Of a stretch of 64,000 nt of DNA, positions 60,633 to 64,000 are shown in pieces. A program made the position numbers and the translations under genes. The notes under the pieces are model-generated. The model was given only the letters and a program-made list of their open reading frames with translations. It ran no database searches and was not told the DNA's origin. The DNA lies in assembly GCA_900549475.1 (NCBI GenBank), contig UROF01000012.1:1-64000 (forward strand), given 5' to 3'. This DNA is from an uncultured Eubacteriales bacterium. GTDB lineage: Bacteria > Bacillota > Clostridia > Oscillospirales > Oscillospiraceae. The stretch's first letter is position 1. Each line of letters opens with the position of its first letter.

Positions 60633-60644
60633 AGGAGAAAACAT

Positions 60645-61196
60645 ATGAGTATGATGGATCAGGACATCCTGAAGGTACTGTATACCCAGGAGGAGATCGC
60701 CGCCCGGGTGAAAGAGCTGGGCGAGCAGATGTATGAGGATTTCAAGGGCAAGGACCCGCTGTTCGTCAGCGTACTGCGGGGAGCCTTCATCTTTATGGCG
60801 GACATCGTCCGGGCCTGCCAGGTGAAGAGCGATGTGGAGTTTATCGCGGTGTCCTCCTATGGCAACGCCACCACCAGCTCCGGCGCCGTGCAGATCACCC
60901 ACGATATCCAGCAGGATATTTCCGGACGGAATCTGGTGGTCATCGAGGACATCCTGGACAGCGGCAATACCCTCAGCTTCCTCAAGCAGTACTTTCTCAC
61001 CAAGGGGGCGGCCTCCGTGGCCATCTGCACCCTGCTGGATAAGCCCAGCCGCCGCACCAAGGTGATCACCGCCGATTACATCGGCTTTGTGGTGCCCGAC
61101 GAGTTCGTGGTGGGCTATGGCCTGGATTACTGCCAGAAGTACCGCAACCTCCCCTACATCGGCGTGCTGAAGCCGGAGGTATACAGCGGGAAGTGA
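60645..61196 (+). CDS. hpt: Hypoxanthine phosphoribosyltransferase
   Basis: The 183-residue purine salvage enzyme makes IMP or GMP from hypoxanthine or guanine and PRPP. The PRPP-binding motif is VVIEDILDSGNTL, and SVLRGAFIFMADIVR and VVPDEFVVGYGLDY match the family. AAAGGAG lies upstream. It sits between the zinc-ribbon gene and ftsH, the common tilS-hpt-ftsH order. Confidence 0.97.
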   Translation: MSMMDQDILKVLYTQEEIAARVKELGEQMYEDFKGKDPLFVSVLRGAFIFMADIVRACQVKSDVEFIAVSSYGNATTSSGAVQITHDIQQDISGRNLVVIEDILDSGNTLSFLKQYFLTKGAASVAICTLLDKPSRRTKVITADYIGFVVPDEFVVGYGLDYCQKYRNLPYIGVLKPEVYSGK

Positions 61197-61268
61197 TCCG
61201 ATCCCCGGCCGTCCCGATACGGCCAAAACAGCGGGCGCTCTCCGTGAGCGCAAAGGAGTGTTGGATTT

Positions 61269-63113
61269 TTGACCAAACAGACGAGACGGCCCGGTATGGG
61301 GCTGTATTTCATGGCGGCCATTGTGCTGCTGCTGGCGTTTTACGCCTTTTCCGGCAGTATGGGGTCCACAGGGATCACCTACGCCCAGGTCCAGGACCTG
61401 TTCCAGCGGGAACAGGTGAAGAGCTTCTATGTCAAGGACGGTACGGACCTGTATCTGAACCTCCAGGATGGCTCTACGGTGCGCAATGAGCTGGGCAGCG
61501 TGGAGGCCTTTCGGGAGGATCTGGGTGACCTGATCCAGGAGCAGAAGGCCCAGGGCATCCTGGTGGATTACGACTATGCTCCGGTGTATACGCCGCCCTG
61601 GTGGAGCGAGGTGGTGCTCTACGGGCTGATGATCGCCGCCATATTCCTGGTGTGGCAGTACGCCATGGCCAAGGCCCAGGGCGGCGGTGTGGATCAGGGC
61701 CGGAAATTCGGCCGGGCCCGGATCCGCTTTGGCTCTGACAACAACAAGAAGGTGAATTTCACCGATGTGGCCGGCGCCGACGAGGAGAAGGAGGAGCTCA
61801 AGGAGATCGTCCAGTTCCTCCAGGACCCCAAGAAATATCTGGACCTGGGGGCCCGTATCCCCAAGGGCGTGCTGCTGGTAGGCCCTCCGGGTACCGGCAA
61901 GACCCTGCTGGCCCGGGCGGTGGCTGGTGAGGCCGGGGTGCAGTTCCTCTCCATCTCCGGCTCCGACTTTGTGGAGCTGTATGTGGGCGTGGGCGCCAGC
62001 CGTGTCCGTGACCTCTTTGAGGAGGCCAAGAAGGTGGCCCCCGCCGTGGTATTTATCGATGAGATCGACGCCGTAGGCCGCCAGAGAGGCGCTGGCCTGG
62101 GCGGCGGCCACGATGAGCGGGAGCAGACCCTCAACCAGCTGCTGGTGGAGATGGACGGCTTTTCCGCCAACGAGGGCGTGGTGGTCCTGGCGGCCACCAA
62201 CCGTGCTGATATTCTGGATCCGGCCCTGCTGCGTCCCGGCCGGTTTGACCGGCAGGTATATGTGGGCCGGCCCGATATCAAGGGCCGGGAGGAGATCCTC
62301 CGCATCCATGTACGCAACAAGCCTCTGGCAGAGGATGTGGATCTGAAGGTGGTAGCCCAGTCCACCCCCGGCTTTACCGGGGCGGATCTGGAGAACGTGG
62401 TCAACGAGGGCGCCCTGCTGGCTGCCCGCCGGGGCCACAAGTTCATCACCAAGGGCGATCTCCAGGAGGCGGTGATCAAGGTCATTGCCGGGCCGGAGAA
62501 GAAGAGCCGGGTGGTGCCCCTCCATGAGCGCAAGCTCACCGCCTACCACGAGGCGGGCCATGCGGTGATGCACCACTGCCTGGAGAGCGTGGACCCGGTC
62601 CATCAGGTGACTATCGTCCCCCGGGGACAGGCCGGCGGCATGACCATCTCCCTGCCCGCCGAGGACAAGGGCTACTACTCCAAGCGCTATATGGAGGAGG
62701 AGATCGCCGCTCTGCTGGGCGGCCGGGTGGCGGAGGAACTGTTCCTGGACGATATCTCTACCGGCGCTTCCAGCGATATCCAGCGGGCCAGCACCATGGC
62801 CCGCAGGATGGTGACGGTCTACGGTATGAGTGAAAAGCTGGGGGCTGTGAGCTTTGATTCCGGCCATGATGAGGTATTCATCGGCCGCTCCATGGCCCAG
62901 GCCAAGAGCTACTCTGAGGAGGTGGCCGCCCAGATCGACAGCGAGGTAAAGGCCATCATCGACAAGGCGTACCACCGCTGCCAGGAGGTGCTGGAGGCCC
63001 ACCGGGAACAGCTGATCCGGGTGGCGGAGTACCTGCTGGAATACGAGACCATGTCCGCGGAGGACTTTACCCGGGTCATGGGAGAACCCAAGGCGGTGCT
63101 CAAGCAGAACTGA
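61269..63113 (+). CDS. ftsH: ATP-dependent zinc metalloprotease FtsH
   Basis: The 614-residue membrane protease has two N-terminal transmembrane helices (about 11-29 and 115-133) around a small outside domain. An AAA+ domain follows (Walker A GPPGTGKT at 205-212, Walker B VFIDEIDAVG, second region of homology), then the M41 protease with zinc motif His427-Glu-Ala-Gly-His. It degrades membrane and regulatory proteins. TTG 61269 is taken as start, with AAAGGAG ten bases upstream; ATG 61296 is the alternative. Confidence 0.96.
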   Translation: MTKQTRRPGMGLYFMAAIVLLLAFYAFSGSMGSTGITYAQVQDLFQREQVKSFYVKDGTDLYLNLQDGSTVRNELGSVEAFREDLGDLIQEQKAQGILVDYDYAPVYTPPWWSEVVLYGLMIAAIFLVWQYAMAKAQGGGVDQGRKFGRARIRFGSDNNKKVNFTDVAGADEEKEELKEIVQFLQDPKKYLDLGARIPKGVLLVGPPGTGKTLLARAVAGEAGVQFLSISGSDFVELYVGVGASRVRDLFEEAKKVAPAVVFIDEIDAVGRQRGAGLGGGHDEREQTLNQLLVEMDGFSANEGVVVLAATNRADILDPALLRPGRFDRQVYVGRPDIKGREEILRIHVRNKPLAEDVDLKVVAQSTPGFTGADLENVVNEGALLAARRGHKFITKGDLQEAVIKVIAGPEKKSRVVPLHERKLTAYHEAGHAVMHHCLESVDPVHQVTIVPRGQAGGMTISLPAEDKGYYSKRYMEEEIAALLGGRVAEELFLDDISTGASSDIQRASTMARRMVTVYGMSEKLGAVSFDSGHDEVFIGRSMAQAKSYSEEVAAQIDSEVKAIIDKAYHRCQEVLEAHREQLIRVAEYLLEYETMSAEDFTRVMGEPKAVLKQN

Positions 63114-63129
63114 GCCCCAGGGAAACAGA

Positions 63130-63169
63130 AAAAAGCCGTACCATTTCTTCGGGAATGGTACGGCTTTTT
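63130..63169. terminator. Bidirectional intrinsic terminator
   Basis: A perfect 16-bp stem (63130-63145 with 63154-63169, 8-base loop) carries A and T runs at its base. It lies between ftsH and the converging small gene. Confidence 0.93.
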
Positions 63170-63195
63170 ATAAACACACAACACCACAGCAGGCG

Positions 63196-63366
63196 TCACG
63201 ACTGCTCCGACAAAACGACATACCGCTCCTCAGCGTCCTGAAGAGCAGCAGTGAGCAGTTCCACTGCCTTGCGGAGCACCAGGTCATCGGCGCCATATTG
63301 CTCCAGGAGGGAAATAGTCCGGTCCACCTGACCGACAAGGATGGCATACTCTTTCTGATAATCCAT
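63196..63366 (-). CDS. Small helical protein, unknown function
   Basis: From ATG 63366 (AAAAAGGAG with good spacing) the 56-residue protein is predicted to be almost wholly helical, with heptad-like hydrophobic spacing (ILVGQVDRTISLLEQYG, LRKAVELLTAALQDAEE), so it may dimerise as a short coiled coil. No transmembrane segment or metal motif is present. A longer frame to 63480 lacks a ribosome binding site. It resembles small cytosolic proteins of unassigned role. Confidence 0.7.
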   Translation of the reverse strand: MDYQKEYAILVGQVDRTISLLEQYGADDLVLRKAVELLTAALQDAEERYVVLSEQS

Positions 63367-63752
63367 AACGACACTCCTTTTTGCTGTGCCCGCAGCCTGG
63401 CGGGCGAATGGATCCACGGCGGGTGGCGGCCCGCCGTCCTGCCTGGCCGGGCAGGACGGAAGAGAAACAGGGACAAACATGGGGAAGAATGGCGCCTTCC
63501 CGGGGAAAGAGACGGTCTCTGTCGCTCTCTGTCGTCAGTATAGGCCCTGGAGCACGGGGAAATTTGTAGAATCCTGTCCGCTACAAAAATTTTGCAGAAA
63601 AAGAGAGAAGTTCCGCGACAGGGAAAACACTACTTGCGGGATATAGGCCCGCAGGGTATAATCAACATATAGTGTTTTGCTGTCAACAGACTGCCGCCTG
63701 CCTGAACAGCTGTGAGGCAAAAAAATCCAAATATGCCGTCGTGGGAGTACCC
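63367..63752. other. Intergenic region between the small helical gene and bofA
   Basis: No coding frame is convincing. On the plus strand a promoter-like element lies at 63634-63662. On the minus strand, TTGACA near 63680 and TATACT at about 63537-63542 are possible promoter parts for the 63366 gene. An inverted repeat GGCAGGACGG-type (about 63435-63460) is present in the GC-rich half. Confidence 0.4.
63634..63662 (+). promoter_or_regulatory. Plus-strand promoter-like element with palindromic spacer
   Basis: TTGCGG (63634-63639) and a perfect TATAAT (63657-63662) have a 17-base spacer. The bases TGCGGG and CCCGCA (63635-63640 and 63648-63653) form a perfect inverted repeat between the two boxes. 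No plus-strand gene follows, and transcription would run into the antisense side of the bofA gene. Confidence 0.45.
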
Positions 63753-64000
63753 CTATGTAAAGATCCATTGGACCAGGAGCAGCAGCCCCAATCCCGGTAC
63801 GCCGAGGACCCCCACCACCGCCGCGTTGAACAGATTCAGGCCCAGGGAAATACCGGTGAAGGGGGCGGCTGCGTTGAGCAGCAGCAGTGCGCCCAGCCCC
63901 AGCAGCGTGTTGAACAGTACTTTTACCGCTATCTTCAGGGGGGCGGAAAACACCCGGGCTGAGATCAACAGCAGCGCCAGGGCCGCCCCCGTCAGCAGCA
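63753..64000 (-). CDS. bofA: BofA-like pro-sigma-K processing inhibitor (5' end outside window)
   Basis: The visible 82 C-terminal codons encode a hydrophobic protein with the BofA family patterns KIAVKVLFNTLLGLGALLLLN and LGLNLFNAAVVGVLGVPGLGLLLL. In Bacillus, BofA holds the SpoIVFB protease inactive in the forespore membrane until sigma-K is needed. The frame is open to the window edge (LLTGAALALLLISARVF precedes), so the start lies beyond 64000. It points to an endospore-former or a lineage that recently was one. Confidence 0.82.
   Translation of the reverse strand, partial: LLTGAALALLLISARVFSAPLKIAVKVLFNTLLGLGALLLLNAAAPFTGISLGLNLFNAAVVGVLGVPGLGLLLLVQWIFT

Noticed and set aside
60267..63002. 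Long minus-strand open frame opposite hpt and ftsH
   Set aside because: It is a shadow of G/C-ending codons. ftsH and hpt on the plus strand have all catalytic motifs.

Overview
The window looks like a high-GC member of the Clostridia, most likely an Oscillospiraceae-type gut bacterium. The basis is strongly G/C-ending codons, frequent GTG and TTG starts with good Shine-Dalgarno sites, a spore-former gene set (RicT/YaaT-like, BofA-like), RNase J, c-di-AMP phosphodiesterase GdpP in the order gdpP-rplI-dnaB, and tilS-hpt-ftsH. Genus cannot be fixed from the sequence alone.

Layout. (1) 1-402 is AT-rich and apparently non-coding, and abuts the broken 3' part of a solute-binding protein gene (403-1251). 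(2) 1369-4179, minus strand: a four-gene oxidoreductase/cupin operon (aldo/keto reductase, two bicupins, nitroreductase). It diverges from (3) 4442-13600, plus strand: a catabolic-looking cluster with a Tm-1-like/UPF0261 protein, a SorC-type regulator, a complete branched-chain-amino-acid-type ABC importer (binding protein, two permeases, two ATPases), an M29-fold metalloenzyme and a PEP-hydrolase-like TIM barrel. Its substrate is unknown. The next gene of this operon is cut after about ten codons by (4) an IS110-family element (about 13643-15263) with a long non-coding leader that may encode a bridge RNA. (5) From 15271 on, codon style changes (Arg CGG, Val GTG) and ordinary chromosomal genes follow: mnmE, cdd, a polysaccharide-deacetylase lipoprotein, cardiolipin synthase, dipeptidase, split ThrE exporter, fumC, a two-component system with a VanY-like peptidase, a methionine/cysteine block (metY, metA, D-cysteine desulfhydrase), a polar amino acid ABC importer, lspA-rluD-GNAT, then nadE, ricT and holB on the minus strand. 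(6) 42996-52359: pyruvate phosphate dikinase, an LtaS-like sulfatase, an AIM24-family protein, cobS/short cobU/phosphatase for cobalamin loop assembly, and an ECF sigma/anti-sigma pair. (7) 52455-64000: RNase J with a long structured leader, gdpP-rplI-dnaB, a small membrane protein, tilS, a zinc-ribbon protein, hpt, ftsH, a small helical protein and a partial bofA.

How it fits together. The left third reads as an imported or rearranged accessory block bounded by a broken gene on one side and an IS110 element on the other. The rest is core metabolism, envelope and replication/translation genes in short operons separated by clear intrinsic terminators. The least explained parts are the 4442-13600 catabolic cluster, the IS110 leader, the short CobU, the doubled-CxxC mini-HMA protein and the RNase J leader. 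Composition and similarity statements were made by eye; no database search or folding program was run.
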